This document shows, one piece after another, positions 8,733-18,213 of a DNA stretch of 64,000 nucleotides (the stretch's first letter is position 1; the number at the start of each line of letters is the position of its first letter). The translations under genes and the position numbers were made by a program. The DNA is from an uncultured Ruminiclostridium sp. (GTDB taxonomy: Bacteria > Bacillota > Clostridia > Oscillospirales > Ruminococcaceae). The notes under the pieces were generated by a model. The model had not been told where the DNA came from. It made no database searches and was given only the letters and a program-made list of their open reading frames with translations. The stretch covers positions 1 to 64,000 of the forward strand of contig CANRFO010000009.1 in assembly GCA_947629925.1 (NCBI GenBank), in the 5' to 3' direction.

Positions 8733-9920
8733 ATGTTCCATACAAAAATATATCTGGACAACGCCGCCACCACAAAGGTGAGTGACCGTGTCCTGAACGC
8801 AATGCTCCCGTATCTGAAAGAAGCCTACGGCAATCCCAGCTCTATCTACACCATCGGCAGAGAAGCCTCTATCGCCGTCACCAACGCCCGTGCAAAATGC
8901 GCCGAGTTGTTAGGCGCAAAGCCCGCCGAGATATATTTTACATCAGGCGGAAGCGAGGGCGACAACTGGGCTATCAGAACGATCGCCGCACAAGGCGCAG
9001 CAAAAGGCAAAAAGCATATAATCTCCAGCGCCTTTGAACATCACGCCGTTCTCCACACCTTGCAGGACCTTGAAAAACAAGGCTTTGAAGTGACGTATCT
9101 TCCTGTTCACGAAAACGGTATCGTTCGCGTTGAGGAGCTTAAAGCCGCTATCCGCCCCGACACCGCGCTTGTAACGATAATGTACGCCAACAATGAGATA
9201 GGCACGATTCAGCCTATTGCCGAGATAGGCGCCGTCTGCCGTGAAAACAAGATAATTTTCCACACAGACGCCGTTCAGGCTGTCCCTCATCTCCATATCG
9301 ATGTGGTAAAAGAAAACATAGATATGCTCTCCCTTTCGGGACACAAGCTCCACGCCCCCAAAGGCGTAGGACTTCTCTACTGCCGCAGGGGGATAAAGCT
9401 GACTCCACTTATTTTCGGCGGAGCGCAGGAAAGAGGACTCAGAGCGGGCACTGAAAACGTAGCGGGAATAGTTGCCCTTGCAGAGGCGATGACTGCCGCA
9501 GCAGAAACGATGGACGAGGCTAACGAGCGCCACAAAAAATACGCAAAAAAGATATACGACACTGTGATGAAGCTCCCTCGTGTGCATTTTAACGGTGACC
9601 TTGAACATCGTATCCCGGGAACAGTCAACTTCAGCTTTGAGGGCGTTGAAGGCGAATCCCTCCTTTTGCAGCTTGACTTAAAGGGAATTGCCGCCAGCAG
9701 CGGCTCCGCCTGCACTTCGGGAAGCCTTGATCCCTCTCACGTTCTCCTTGCCTTGGGACTTGTCCACGAGGTAGCCCACGGAAGCCTGAGAATAAGTATG
9801 AGCGAGTACACAACCGAGGAAGAGATAGACGAGCTTTGCTCCGTCCTTCCCGGTATCATAGAAAAGCTGAGATCAATGTCCCCCCTGTGGGAACGCATTA
9901 CAAAGGAGGAAAAGAAGTAA
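8733..9920 (+). CDS. iscS: Cysteine desulfurase (NifS/IscS type)
   Basis: PLP enzyme that takes sulfur from L-cysteine, forming alanine and an enzyme persulfide for Fe-S cluster assembly. At 395 residues it is the group I (NifS/IscS) size. It opens with IYLDNAATT; the PLP lysine lies in [12 protein letters not shown] and the persulfide-forming cysteine in the flexible loop SSGSACTSG. It is translationally linked to the scaffold gene, whose ATG overlaps the stop codon. The pair is the minimal clostridial ISC system; the window shows no Rrf2 regulator, HscA/B or ferredoxin. Confidence 0.95.
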   Translation: MFHTKIYLDNAATTKVSDRVLNAMLPYLKEAYGNPSSIYTIGREASIAVTNARAKCAELLGAKPAEIYFTSGGSEGDNWAIRTIAAQGAAKGKKHIISSAFEHHAVLHTLQDLEKQGFEVTYLPVHENGIVRVEELKAAIRPDTALVTIMYANNEIGTIQPIAEIGAVCRENKIIFHTDAVQAVPHLHIDVVKENIDMLSLSGHKLHAPKGVGLLYCRRGIKLTPLIFGGAQERGLRAGTENVAGIVALAEAMTAAAETMDEANERHKKYAKKIYDTVMKLPRVHFNGDLEHRIPGTVNFSFEGVEGESLLLQLDLKGIAASSGSACTSGSLDPSHVLLALGLVHEVAHGSLRISMSEYTTEEEIDELCSVLPGIIEKLRSMSPLWERITKEEKK

Positions 9921-10348
9921 TGGTATACAGTGAAAAGGTAATGGAGCATTTCGCCTCTCCCCATAATGTAGGCGAGATAGAGAACGCCGACGGCGTAGGC
10001 GAGGTAGGAAACGCCAAATGCGGCGATATTATGAAGATGTACCTTAAGATCGACAACGACATCGTCACCGACGTAAAGTTCAAGACCTTCGGCTGCGGCG
10101 CCGCGATAGCCACATCTTCCATAGCTACCGATATGATAAAGGGCAAACCCCTTTCCGATGTTCTTCAGCTTACCAACAAGGCGGTAGTTGAGGCTCTTGA
10201 CGGACTTCCCGCAGTAAAGCTCCACTGCTCCGTCCTTGCAGAGCAGGCAGTAAAAGCCGCCGTTGCTGATTACTACAAGAAGCACGGCAGGGAAGCAGAA
10301 GCCGAAGCTCTTCTTGCAGGCTGTGACGACTGCGAATGCTGCGGTTAA
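9920..10348 (+). CDS. iscU: Fe-S cluster scaffold protein IscU/NifU-like
   Basis: A 142-residue scaffold that builds clusters from desulfurase sulfur. The three ligand cysteines are all present: NAKCGD, FGCGAA and KLHCSVLAE. The start at 9920 (TAATG overlap with iscS) has AAAGGAGG nine bases upstream. The C-terminal tail ends in GCDDCECCG, four extra cysteines in nine residues, beyond the ordinary IscU domain. The tail may bind metal or be a clostridial NifU feature; its role is not known from the sequence. Confidence 0.93.
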   Translation: MVYSEKVMEHFASPHNVGEIENADGVGEVGNAKCGDIMKMYLKIDNDIVTDVKFKTFGCGAAIATSSIATDMIKGKPLSDVLQLTNKAVVEALDGLPAVKLHCSVLAEQAVKAAVADYYKKHGREAEAEALLAGCDDCECCG

Positions 10349-10380
10349 TGCCGCTGACTTAACTTTCTATAATAAAAATA

Positions 10381-10418
10381 ATGACCGCAAATTCATCATA
10401 TTTGCGGTCATTTTTCTA
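10381..10418 (+). terminator. Terminator of the iscS-iscU operon
   Basis: Perfect 12-bp stem ATGACCGCAAAT/ATTTGCGGTCAT with a 7-nt loop, followed by TTTTCTATTTT. It stands 32 bp after the iscU stop codon. Confidence 0.85.
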
Positions 10419-10470
10419 TTTTACGTTTTGTCAGGACATTCAGGTGAATACCGCGACAAACATCAGCGCT

Positions 10471-11499
10471 TTATTCAAACACCGAGCAGATCTTTGACGT
10501 AGCCTTTATTCCGTTTTCACCGTTTATAAGATTTTCTCCCCAGTCTGCCGAAAGGGAATTGCCCTCCCAGTCAAGGGCAATGTCAAGATACTCCACACCG
10601 CCGCCGTTGCCTTTCCACGACCAGCCGAGATAACCTATATCGTTTTCGGTGCAGTACTGCATTATAAACGCCTCGTCCACATCGCCGTCGGAATGGTTGT
10701 ATCCGAATTCGCCCACTACAACGCAAAGATCGTTGTTTATAGCATAATTGAGATTTTGCTTTATCATTCGGGCATTTTTTCCCGCTGAACCATACATATG
10801 TATTGAGAAAATTATGTTTTTGTTCGGGTCGGATTCAAACAGCTCTTTTCCGTGCTTTCCGATAGATTCTGCATATTGTCCCCAGCCTGCCGCGTCTATC
10901 ATTATAAGGTTGTTTATACCTCCGTCACGCAGCTTTTTTATTGCTTGGGAATAGCCGTCATACCAGACTTCCGCTTCCCATTCTCCCACCCATTCGTTTG
11001 AGATATTGAGAATGATATATTCTTTGTTTTTATCAAGCAAGGGCTTCAGCTCCAGCCAGTAATCAACGGTTTTCAGCAGCCTGTCGATATCGTCCATACC
11101 CGTGTTGTCATGCACTTCAAGAATACATATCATCTTGTTTGCCTTGCACAGCTCAACTATTTTTTCCACATCTTCCACAGGGTCTTTTGTCCACTGCTGA
11201 CCGTCCGACAAAACAACTCTCACCGTGTTCGCCCCTGTCTTTGCAATAGCGGGTATAGCCGTTTCAAGCTGATCCTTGAACCAGGAATGAGCGTGATTTA
11301 TCCCCCTCATAACGAAAGGATTTCTGTTAGCGTCGTAAAGCGTCGTCCCCTCAACGTAAAACCCTTCTGCAGCAGTTACATTTTCTGTCTGAGAGGTGGT
11401 TTGTGATGTCTCGCTCTCACCGTTTTCATTTGAGCAGGACGGCAATATTAAAATTGACACCGCCATAAGTAAAGAAAGTAAAGTATTTTTTAATTTCAT
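10471..11499 (-). CDS. Secreted glycoside hydrolase family 5 lipoprotein, probable beta-mannanase (GH5_8)
   Basis: An exported endo-acting hydrolase. Residues 1-22 form a signal peptide with lipobox LPSC (lipid-modified Cys22), followed by a Ser/Thr/Glu linker to about residue 45. The catalytic TIM barrel follows. It opens with GFYVEGTTLYDANRNPFVMRG and GINHAHSWFK, the pattern I associate with GH5 subfamily 8 mannanases. The acid/base Glu is in LNISNEWVGEW and the nucleophile Glu in VVGEFGYNH. AAAGGAG precedes the ATG. It lies 65 bp downstream of fucI on the same strand. The mannanase assignment is by pattern memory; cellulase or another GH5 activity is the alternative. Confidence 0.85.
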   Translation of the reverse strand: MKLKNTLLSLLMAVSILILPSCSNENGESETSQTTSQTENVTAAEGFYVEGTTLYDANRNPFVMRGINHAHSWFKDQLETAIPAIAKTGANTVRVVLSDGQQWTKDPVEDVEKIVELCKANKMICILEVHDNTGMDDIDRLLKTVDYWLELKPLLDKNKEYIILNISNEWVGEWEAEVWYDGYSQAIKKLRDGGINNLIMIDAAGWGQYAESIGKHGKELFESDPNKNIIFSIHMYGSAGKNARMIKQNLNYAINNDLCVVVGEFGYNHSDGDVDEAFIMQYCTENDIGYLGWSWKGNGGGVEYLDIALDWEGNSLSADWGENLINGENGIKATSKICSVFE

Positions 11500-11564
11500 A
11501 ATTAACTCCTTTTAAAAATTATATTTCGGCGGACAATTCCGTTGCCCGCCGAAAAATATAAGTA

Positions 11565-13343
11565 TCAGTAAAGGCTGCCGTAAGCGGCGCAGGCTCTGTA
11601 ATCCGCTCCCTCGATGTCCTTTGTTCCGAAAGCGGTCCAGGCATGAGGACGGTAGATACGGTCCTCTGAAATATTGTGCAGAGAAACGGGAATTCTCAGC
11701 ATAGACGCCAGCGTTATCATATCTGCGCCCACATGACCGTATACAAAAGCGCCGTGATTTGCGCCCCAGTTAGCCATAACGCTGTAAACATCCTTGAAGC
11801 TGTCCGTGCCTGTGAGTATAGGAGTGAACCATGTTGAGGGCCATGTCTTGTCCGTTCTGTCGAGAAGTATCTTATTGACGTTTTCGGGCAGTTCAACAGT
11901 ATATCCCTCAACTATCTGGATAGCAGGACCAAGTCCCTTTATGAGGTTGAGCCTTGCAAACGTGCAGGGCATAACTCCCTTTGTGGAATAGCTGGAGGAG
12001 AATCCGCCGCCTCTGAAATAGCCCAGATTTGCGCAGGGCCATGTGGTAGCGTCAAGGCAAGCCTTTATGTCCTCGTCCGTCATATCCCACCAGTTTTTCA
12101 TACAGTTTTCGCCCTTTTCGTTGCGGGAAGCGCCTGTGCCGTCCAAAGCGGCAGCGCCGCTGTTGATAAGGTGGATAAATCCGTTTTTGGCAACACCGTC
12201 AGGCTTCCACCCAGTAACTCTTTCTACCGCCTCAGGCGACCAGTAAGTTCTTACGTCCGCAAAAATAGCCGCCCTTGAAGTCACCTCATGGAGCAAAAGC
12301 AAAGTAGCGCCGTTAAGACCGTCATTTTCCGTAGCGAAAGGAATAGGCTCTCTCTTTCCGTTCCAGTCAAAGGTAGTATTGAGTATCGCCTCAGTAAAGT
12401 CAGCGTTAGGCATAAAGTCCGTCCAGTTGCGCTGTCCCTGGAAACCGCCTAAAATAGCGTTCCTGCCCTTAGCCTCTTCCAGCCAGCCCATTTCCGCCAG
12501 CTTGGGATTGCCCTTCATTATATCCATAACGATGCAGGTCATCTTTGCAATAAACTGCCAGTTTTCTTCTTTTTCTTCGGGAGTAAGGAATGTCCGCTGA
12601 TAGAACATTCCGTCGGTTGGATTTATGTCTATGCCCTCCTTGCAGTTTTCCTTTATCCACGCCAGTGCCTTTTCATATTCGTCCTTGTCGTAAATACCCA
12701 GCTTTTCACGGCGGATTATCTCGCTCATATCCACCCATTCGGGGTGCATACCCAGATACGAACGGAAGAAATCCTCATTACAGTATGACCCTGCGATACC
12801 CATTGCCACAGCGCCGATATTTACATAGCTCTTATTTTTTATATCTCCCACTGCGACAGCACACCTTGCAAAGCGCAGTATCTTGTCCTCAACGTCCTCG
12901 GGGATAGTCTTGTCGTCGGCGTCCTTTACGTCGTGACCGTAAATTGAAAAGCAAGGCTGACCTATCTGAGCATATGCGCTCATAGCCGCCGCAAGGAACA
13001 CGGCGCCGGGACGCTCCGTGCCGTTAAATCCCCATATAGCCTTGATAGTGTTGGGATTTTCGTCAATTACTGTTGTAACATAGCACCAGCAGGGTGAAAC
13101 AGTGAGAGTAGCCACAACGTTTTCCTTGCTGAACTTTTCGTTGCAGGCGGCGCTTTCAGCGATACCGCCTATCGTGCTGTCGGCAATAACGCACTCCACA
13201 GGCTCTCCGCTTGCGTGGCGGACCTTGGAATTGATAAGCTCCGCCGCCGCCTTCGCCATATTCATCGTCTGTTCCTCAAGGCTTTCACGGATACCGAACT
13301 GCCTCCCGTCAATGACAGGTCTTATCCCGATTTTTGATAGCAT
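11565..13343 (-). CDS. fucI: L-fucose isomerase
   Basis: Converts L-fucose to L-fuculose (also D-arabinose to D-ribulose); an Mn-dependent hexameric cytosolic enzyme. At 592 residues it matches E. coli FucI (591). The N-terminus KIGIRPVIDGRQFGIRESLEEQT and later PVSLHNISEDRIYRPHAW are typical. AGGAGG lies eight bases before the ATG. Fuculokinase, aldolase and permease genes are not in the window, so the rest of the pathway must be elsewhere. Its upstream region is a near copy of that preceding the GNAT gene at 13881. Confidence 0.93.
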   Translation of the reverse strand: MLSKIGIRPVIDGRQFGIRESLEEQTMNMAKAAAELINSKVRHASGEPVECVIADSTIGGIAESAACNEKFSKENVVATLTVSPCWCYVTTVIDENPNTIKAIWGFNGTERPGAVFLAAAMSAYAQIGQPCFSIYGHDVKDADDKTIPEDVEDKILRFARCAVAVGDIKNKSYVNIGAVAMGIAGSYCNEDFFRSYLGMHPEWVDMSEIIRREKLGIYDKDEYEKALAWIKENCKEGIDINPTDGMFYQRTFLTPEEKEENWQFIAKMTCIVMDIMKGNPKLAEMGWLEEAKGRNAILGGFQGQRNWTDFMPNADFTEAILNTTFDWNGKREPIPFATENDGLNGATLLLLHEVTSRAAIFADVRTYWSPEAVERVTGWKPDGVAKNGFIHLINSGAAALDGTGASRNEKGENCMKNWWDMTDEDIKACLDATTWPCANLGYFRGGGFSSSYSTKGVMPCTFARLNLIKGLGPAIQIVEGYTVELPENVNKILLDRTDKTWPSTWFTPILTGTDSFKDVYSVMANWGANHGAFVYGHVGADMITLASMLRIPVSLHNISEDRIYRPHAWTAFGTKDIEGADYRACAAYGSLY

Positions 13344-13351
13344 TTGTTTAG

Positions 13352-13403
13352 TCCTCCTTGTGTATTTGATTTTGTTAAATTATTTCACAGATATTTAATT
13401 GGT
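13352..13403 (-). repeat. Duplicated upstream region, copy 1 (before fucI)
   Basis: About 50 bp covering the fucI ribosome binding site and 5' flank matches the region at 13888-13938 at most positions, including a shared 16-base block TTGTTAAATTATTTCA. The similarity ends inside both flanking genes. Confidence 0.6.
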
Positions 13404-13413
13404 AAACCAAAAT

Positions 13414-13881
13414 TCAGCGAAACTTCTCCAACCGCAACAGTCCCTCGGAATCAGGCTCGGTTATCCCGTTTTTATAGCCGTATCCCATTTTAAGATAGAA
13501 CGGTGTAGCGGTAATAGAGGCAGGTATTTCTATCCGTTTCGCCCTCAAGAAATAATCGTCCTGTTCCAGCGTTTGAATGATACGCCTGCCGATACCCTGC
13601 CCTTGATATTCGGGCAATACAAATACAGTAAACAAACTGCTCTCGTCTGTTCTGCCCCAATACGAGCCGATCGCACCGCACCCGACGATCTTCCCGCTGT
13701 CACATACAACGTAAAAATGTGTCTGCGCCGCCCGCTTCAAAATATCTTCAGGCTGCAAGCACCTGACGTCGTTTTCAATATACTCCGAGGAATAGTCCTT
13801 GATATTCACAGTGCGGAGCGTTGTTGCGATCAGCGCAGAAACTTCCTCTGCGTCTTTTTCCTGAAATTTCCGAATTTCCAT
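13414..13881 (-). CDS. GNAT-family N-acetyltransferase
   Basis: A 155-residue single-domain acetyltransferase starting MEIRKFQEKDAEEV. The acetyl-CoA motif is VLPEYQGQGIGRRIIQTLE, a textbook Q/RxxGxG/A loop, and the C-terminus has ATPFYLKMGYGYKNG. GAGG lies nine bases upstream of the ATG. The substrate is unknown. It sits between the small unknown gene and fucI on the minus strand. Confidence 0.83.
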   Translation of the reverse strand: MEIRKFQEKDAEEVSALIATTLRTVNIKDYSSEYIENDVRCLQPEDILKRAAQTHFYVVCDSGKIVGCGAIGSYWGRTDESSLFTVFVLPEYQGQGIGRRIIQTLEQDDYFLRAKRIEIPASITATPFYLKMGYGYKNGITEPDSEGLLRLEKFR

Positions 13882-13887
13882 TATATA

Positions 13888-13938
13888 TCCTCTTTGTACA
13901 TTTGACCTTGTTAAATTATTTCAGAAATTTTAGTGGGT
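13888..13938 (-). repeat. Duplicated upstream region, copy 2 (before the GNAT gene)
   Basis: Near copy of 13352-13403, also ending in the ribosome binding site of the downstream gene. The two copies bracket the GNAT gene, consistent with insertion of that gene by recombination or duplication of a regulatory leader. Confidence 0.6.
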
Positions 13939-14432
13939 CAGCGGAACTTATTTTCTTTATCCAACGTCCAAGGAAAATGATGAAACAATATTTCCATCTG
14001 AATAATTGGCGTCGGAAAATCTTTTTCTTTTAAATTGATATTTTTTGAAAATCCCACCGAAAGATCTTCTGTAACGAAATACAAATTTTCATCGCAAACA
14101 GAATATGCCGTTGAGCCTTTGAGATCTGTATAACTTTTCCAACAATCGGTTTCAGATAACATTTTTCCGCAGATATGGTAAAATCCCGCATAAAACAATG
14201 ATTTTCCGTTATCCTCTGCACAGTTCACAAAAATTTCCGCAGGCTTATTTATGTTTATTCCGAATTGTGAAAAAAAGAGTAAAACTTCATTTGGCAGCTT
14301 GTCAGTTCCCGATACAAAATTATTGCACCCGTCACAATTGCAACTGTCGGTAATTATATTGGCGTTATTATAAAATCTTTTTGTGGATTCAACATCAACG
14401 TCAAGCAGATTTTTTCCTAATTTACAGATCAT
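13938..14432 (-). CDS. Small cysteine-containing protein of unknown function
   Basis: A 164-residue soluble protein I do not recognise. It contains a cysteine cluster CNCDGCNNF near residue 31, then SQFGININKPAEIFV and a C-terminal FFHHFPWTLD-like stretch (written here as seen: LFHHFPW). The C-x-C-x2-C spacing could bind zinc. There is no signal peptide or membrane segment. Its ATG lies one base after the purL stop codon, so it is translated by read-on from purL. Nothing in the sequence ties it to purine synthesis. It looks more A+T-rich than purL. Confidence 0.6.
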   Translation of the reverse strand: MICKLGKNLLDVDVESTKRFYNNANIITDSCNCDGCNNFVSGTDKLPNEVLLFFSQFGININKPAEIFVNCAEDNGKSLFYAGFYHICGKMLSETDCWKSYTDLKGSTAYSVCDENLYFVTEDLSVGFSKNINLKEKDFPTPIIQMEILFHHFPWTLDKENKFR

Positions 14433-14433
14433 A

Positions 14434-17400
14434 TCACTTAAAGTATTCGACCCCGCTCCTGAATATAGGCATCATCTTATTTCCGTCCACGTTAGCAGCA
14501 CATCTCTCGTCGCTGATACGCTCGCTGTGACCCATCTTTCCGAATACGCGTCCGTCAGGAGAAATAATGCCCTCGATAGCGTGCATAGAGCCGTTGGGAT
14601 TGTAAGCAAGGTCCATAGCGGGCTTGCCCTCCAGGTCAACATATTGAGTAGCTACCTGCCCGTTTTCGATAAGCCCCTTTATTACTTCCTCACTTGCCAC
14701 AAATCTGCCCTCACCGTGAGAAATAGGCACAGTGTACGTTTCTCCCACCTTGCACCCTGCAAGCCATGGAGATTTATTTGTACATATCTTTGTATAAACA
14801 AGCTGCGACTGGTGCCTGCCTATGGTGTTGAACGTGAGTGTAGGACTTTCAGCGGACAGTGGTCGTATCTCTCCGAACGGAACCAGCCCCAGCTTTATCA
14901 GCGCCTGGAAGCCGTTGCATATACCCAGCATAAGTCCGTCCCTCCTGTAAAGCATATCGTTTACAGCGTCCTTCACCTTGGGATTTCTGAAGAAGGCGTT
15001 GATGAATTTTCCCGAACCCTCAGGCTCGTCGCCTCCGCTGAATCCGCCCGGAACTGCAATTATCTGGCTTTCACCTATAAGCCGTGCAAATTCGTTTACC
15101 GACTCCTCCATAGCGGAGGCGTTCAGATTTTTGATAACGAATATCTCTGATTTTCCTCCGCACCTGTTGAATGCGTCAGCCATATCATATTCGCCGTTCG
15201 TTCCTGGGAATACGGGAATAAGTATTTTAGGCTCTGCCTTTTTGTTGACTGCGGCGCAGGATATCTCACAGCCCTTTTCATAGTGTATTTCTTCGGGATT
15301 GGACTTATCATCAGTAGTATTTTTGAATATCGGCTCCAGCTTTCCGTTCCATTTTTCTTCAAGCTCCGCTATATCAAGCTCCACATCACCGCATATTATC
15401 TTGTATTCCTCAATAGTCTCACCGATAAGCTGTGCGTTTTCGATTTCACCTGCCGCCTCAATGATAAATCCGCCATAGCAGGGAGTGAACAGCGTTTCGT
15501 CGTCAAGTCCGTTTAATTTTGCACCTATCCTGTTGCCAAGGGACATTTTGAAAATTCCCTCTGCAATACCGCCTGCCGCAACAGACCATACCGAAATAGC
15601 CTTTCCGTCTGCAACAGCCTTTTCCACAATGTCAAACACATACTTAACGCTGTCAAAGTCAGGCAGCTTGTTTTCATCATAAGCGGGGCTGATATAGTAC
15701 AGCTTGCTGTATGGCAGCTTGAACTCTGCGCTTATCACCTTGTCCGCCTTTGCGGTGGAAACCGCGAATGAAACCAGCGTAGGCGGAACGTCGATATGCT
15801 CGAACGTACCCGACATTGAGTCCTTGCCGCCGATAGCGCCGCACTGCAATTCAAGCTGCGCCTTATAAGCGCCCAGTAAAGCGGCAAACGGTTTTCCCCA
15901 GCGGGAAGGCTCGTTCTGCGTTCTTTCAAAATATTCCTGGAACGTGAGCCAGCATTTCTTTGCGGAGCCGCCCGCCGCAACTACCTTTGCGATACTTTCC
16001 ACGACCGCCAGCACCGCTCCGTGATAGGGCGACTGCGTGCTTATTGCGGGATTGAAACCCCAGCCCATTATGGACGCAGTATTTGTATCACCGCCAATAA
16101 CAGGTATCTTTGCCGCCATAGCCTGAACAGGCGTTTGCTGAGTTTTTCCGCTGAAAGGCATAAGCACGGTGGCAGCGCCTATCGTGCTGTCAAAGCGCTG
16201 AATAAGACCTTTCTGAGAGCATATATTCAGATCGGAAACCAAATCTTCCCAATCCTTTTTGCTGTTCTTTCTTCCTGTTGAATAATCAACTTCGGGGCAG
16301 GGAACAGCCACGGTCGTATGCTTTTCCGCGCCGTTTGAATTAAGGAATTCACGGGAAATATCGCATATCGTCTTTCCGTTCCACATCATTTTGAGACGCG
16401 GCTCAGCCTTAACAACCGCCACAGGCGTAGCTTCAAGGTTTTCGCTGTAAGCAAGCCTGATGAACTTATCCGCATTTTCCTTTTCAACAACAACGGCCAT
16501 TCTCTCCTGAGATTCAGAAATAGCAAGCTCTGTGCCGTCCAGACCGTCATATTTTTTGGGAACTGCGTTCAGATCTATTTCAAGTCCGTCCGCAAGCTCG
16601 CCGATAGCGACGGAAACGCCGCCCGCACCAAAGTCGTTGCAGCGCTTTATAAGCGTTGTAGCCTCAGGATTTCTGAACAATCTCTGCAGTTTTCTTTCTT
16701 CGGGAGCGTTGCCCTTTTGCACCTCAGCGCCGCAGGTCTCAAGGCTCTCAACGCTGTGGGATTTTGAGGAGCCTGTCGCTCCGCCGCAGCCGTCACGCCC
16801 TGTTTTTCCACCCAGCAGAATGATAATATCTCCGGGGGCGGGTCTTTCACGCCTTACATTTTCTATTGGAGCAGCGCCGATAACAGCGCCTATTTCCATT
16901 CTCTTAGCCATATATCCGGGGTGATATATCTCTGCTACGTGACCTGTCGCCAGACCTATCTGATTGCCGTAGGAGGAATATCCTGCGGCGGCGGTAGTGG
17001 TTATCTTTCTTGGAGGAAGCTTTCCGGGAATAGTGTCAGCCACAGGCAAAAGCGGGTCTGACGCTCCAGTAACTCTCATCGCCTGATAAACGAATGAACG
17101 TCCCGACAGCGGATCGCGAATAGCGCCGCCAAGGCAGGTAGCAGCGCCGCCGAAAGGCTCTATCTCAGTGGGGTGATTGTGCGTTTCATTCTTGAACATC
17201 AAAAGCCACTGCTGATCCTCGCCGTTTACATCAACGGTTATCTTGACGGAGCAGGCGTTAATCTCCTCGCTCTCGTCCAGGTCAGGTAGCAGTCCGTCCG
17301 CTTTCAGCTTTTTAGCCGCCAGCGTAGCGATATCCATAAGGCAGACAGGCTTGTTACCCCTGCCCAGCTCCTCACGGTCTATCTTATATTCCTTATATGT

Positions 17401-18138
17401 TTCAGCTATGTAGTTTGCCTTTATATCAGCGCCGTCTATTATCGTGCCGAACGTGGTATGACGGCAATGGTCGCTCCAGTATGTATCTATCATACGTATC
17501 TCGGTGATGGTAGGACAGCGGTTTTCGCTCTTGAAATAATCCTGACAGAACTTTATATCGTCCTCGTCCATAGCAAGCCCGTATTTTTTGATAAAGTCCG
17601 TAAGACCTTTTTTGTCAAGATCAAGAAATCCGTCAAGCGTAGCCACAGCGGTGGGAATATCATATTTTATCTTCAGCGTATCATACTTCTCAAATCCGCA
17701 CTCTCTTGATTCCACCGCGTTTATAAGATAATGCTTTATCTTTGCAAAATCCTCATCGGATATATTCCCCTCAAGAACGTAAATTTTAGCATATTTTACA
17801 GTGGGTCTGTCCCCCTGACATAACATCTGTATACACTGTGCGGCGCTGTCCGCTCTCTGGTCGAATTGCCCCGGCAAAAACTCCACAGCAAACACACGTT
17901 CTCCCTTTGAAAAATCGGGAAGCTCTCTGTATATATCGTCAACAGGCGGCTCACTGAACACAGTGGGTATCGCCCTTTCAAAATTTTCCTCTGAAATTTC
18001 TTCTGCGTCGTATCTGTTTATGATACGTACATTCTTGACTCCGTCAATTCTCAAAGCGGTGCGAATGTCTTCTAAAACCGCCTTTCCGTCTACGTTGTAC
18101 TCTTTCTTTTTCTCCACATAAATTCGGTAAACAGCCAT
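14434..18138 (-). CDS. purL: Phosphoribosylformylglycinamidine synthase, single-chain form
   Basis: ATP- and glutamine-dependent amidation of FGAR to FGAM, the fourth step of purine synthesis. The 1234-residue chain holds all three parts found as PurS-PurL-PurQ in Bacillus: an N-terminal PurS-like region, two PurM-type halves (ETHNHPTEIEPFGGAAT; GGDTNTASIMGWG), and a C-terminal class I glutaminase with LGICNGFQAL (nucleophile Cys) and SHGEGRF. This is the long clostridial/Bacteroides form. The ATG at 18138 is chosen for AAAGGA nine bases upstream. No other pur genes are adjacent, and no purine riboswitch fits in the short leader. Confidence 0.95.
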   Translation of the reverse strand: MAVYRIYVEKKKEYNVDGKAVLEDIRTALRIDGVKNVRIINRYDAEEISEENFERAIPTVFSEPPVDDIYRELPDFSKGERVFAVEFLPGQFDQRADSAAQCIQMLCQGDRPTVKYAKIYVLEGNISDEDFAKIKHYLINAVESRECGFEKYDTLKIKYDIPTAVATLDGFLDLDKKGLTDFIKKYGLAMDEDDIKFCQDYFKSENRCPTITEIRMIDTYWSDHCRHTTFGTIIDGADIKANYIAETYKEYKIDREELGRGNKPVCLMDIATLAAKKLKADGLLPDLDESEEINACSVKITVDVNGEDQQWLLMFKNETHNHPTEIEPFGGAATCLGGAIRDPLSGRSFVYQAMRVTGASDPLLPVADTIPGKLPPRKITTTAAAGYSSYGNQIGLATGHVAEIYHPGYMAKRMEIGAVIGAAPIENVRRERPAPGDIIILLGGKTGRDGCGGATGSSKSHSVESLETCGAEVQKGNAPEERKLQRLFRNPEATTLIKRCNDFGAGGVSVAIGELADGLEIDLNAVPKKYDGLDGTELAISESQERMAVVVEKENADKFIRLAYSENLEATPVAVVKAEPRLKMMWNGKTICDISREFLNSNGAEKHTTVAVPCPEVDYSTGRKNSKKDWEDLVSDLNICSQKGLIQRFDSTIGAATVLMPFSGKTQQTPVQAMAAKIPVIGGDTNTASIMGWGFNPAISTQSPYHGAVLAVVESIAKVVAAGGSAKKCWLTFQEYFERTQNEPSRWGKPFAALLGAYKAQLELQCGAIGGKDSMSGTFEHIDVPPTLVSFAVSTAKADKVISAEFKLPYSKLYYISPAYDENKLPDFDSVKYVFDIVEKAVADGKAISVWSVAAGGIAEGIFKMSLGNRIGAKLNGLDDETLFTPCYGGFIIEAAGEIENAQLIGETIEEYKIICGDVELDIAELEEKWNGKLEPIFKNTTDDKSNPEEIHYEKGCEISCAAVNKKAEPKILIPVFPGTNGEYDMADAFNRCGGKSEIFVIKNLNASAMEESVNEFARLIGESQIIAVPGGFSGGDEPEGSGKFINAFFRNPKVKDAVNDMLYRRDGLMLGICNGFQALIKLGLVPFGEIRPLSAESPTLTFNTIGRHQSQLVYTKICTNKSPWLAGCKVGETYTVPISHGEGRFVASEEVIKGLIENGQVATQYVDLEGKPAMDLAYNPNGSMHAIEGIISPDGRVFGKMGHSERISDERCAANVDGNKMMPIFRSGVEYFK

Positions 18139-18178
18139 GATGATTTGTTCCTTTCTTTTTTGTTTCAATACTTATTTA

Positions 18179-18207
18179 ATTATAATTCATTTTGCGGTAT
18201 TTTTCAA
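18179..18207 (-). promoter_or_regulatory. Promoter of purL
   Basis: On the minus strand TTGAAA (18207-18202), 17 bp, TATAAT (18184-18179). It lies wholly in the 75-bp gap between mtaB and purL, giving a short leader of about 35 nt. Confidence 0.65.
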
Positions 18208-18213
18208 GGGGTT

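Noticed and set aside
14434-18138. Separate purS, purL and purQ genes
   Set aside because: The frame is continuous over all three domains with no internal stop, so it is the single-chain enzyme.
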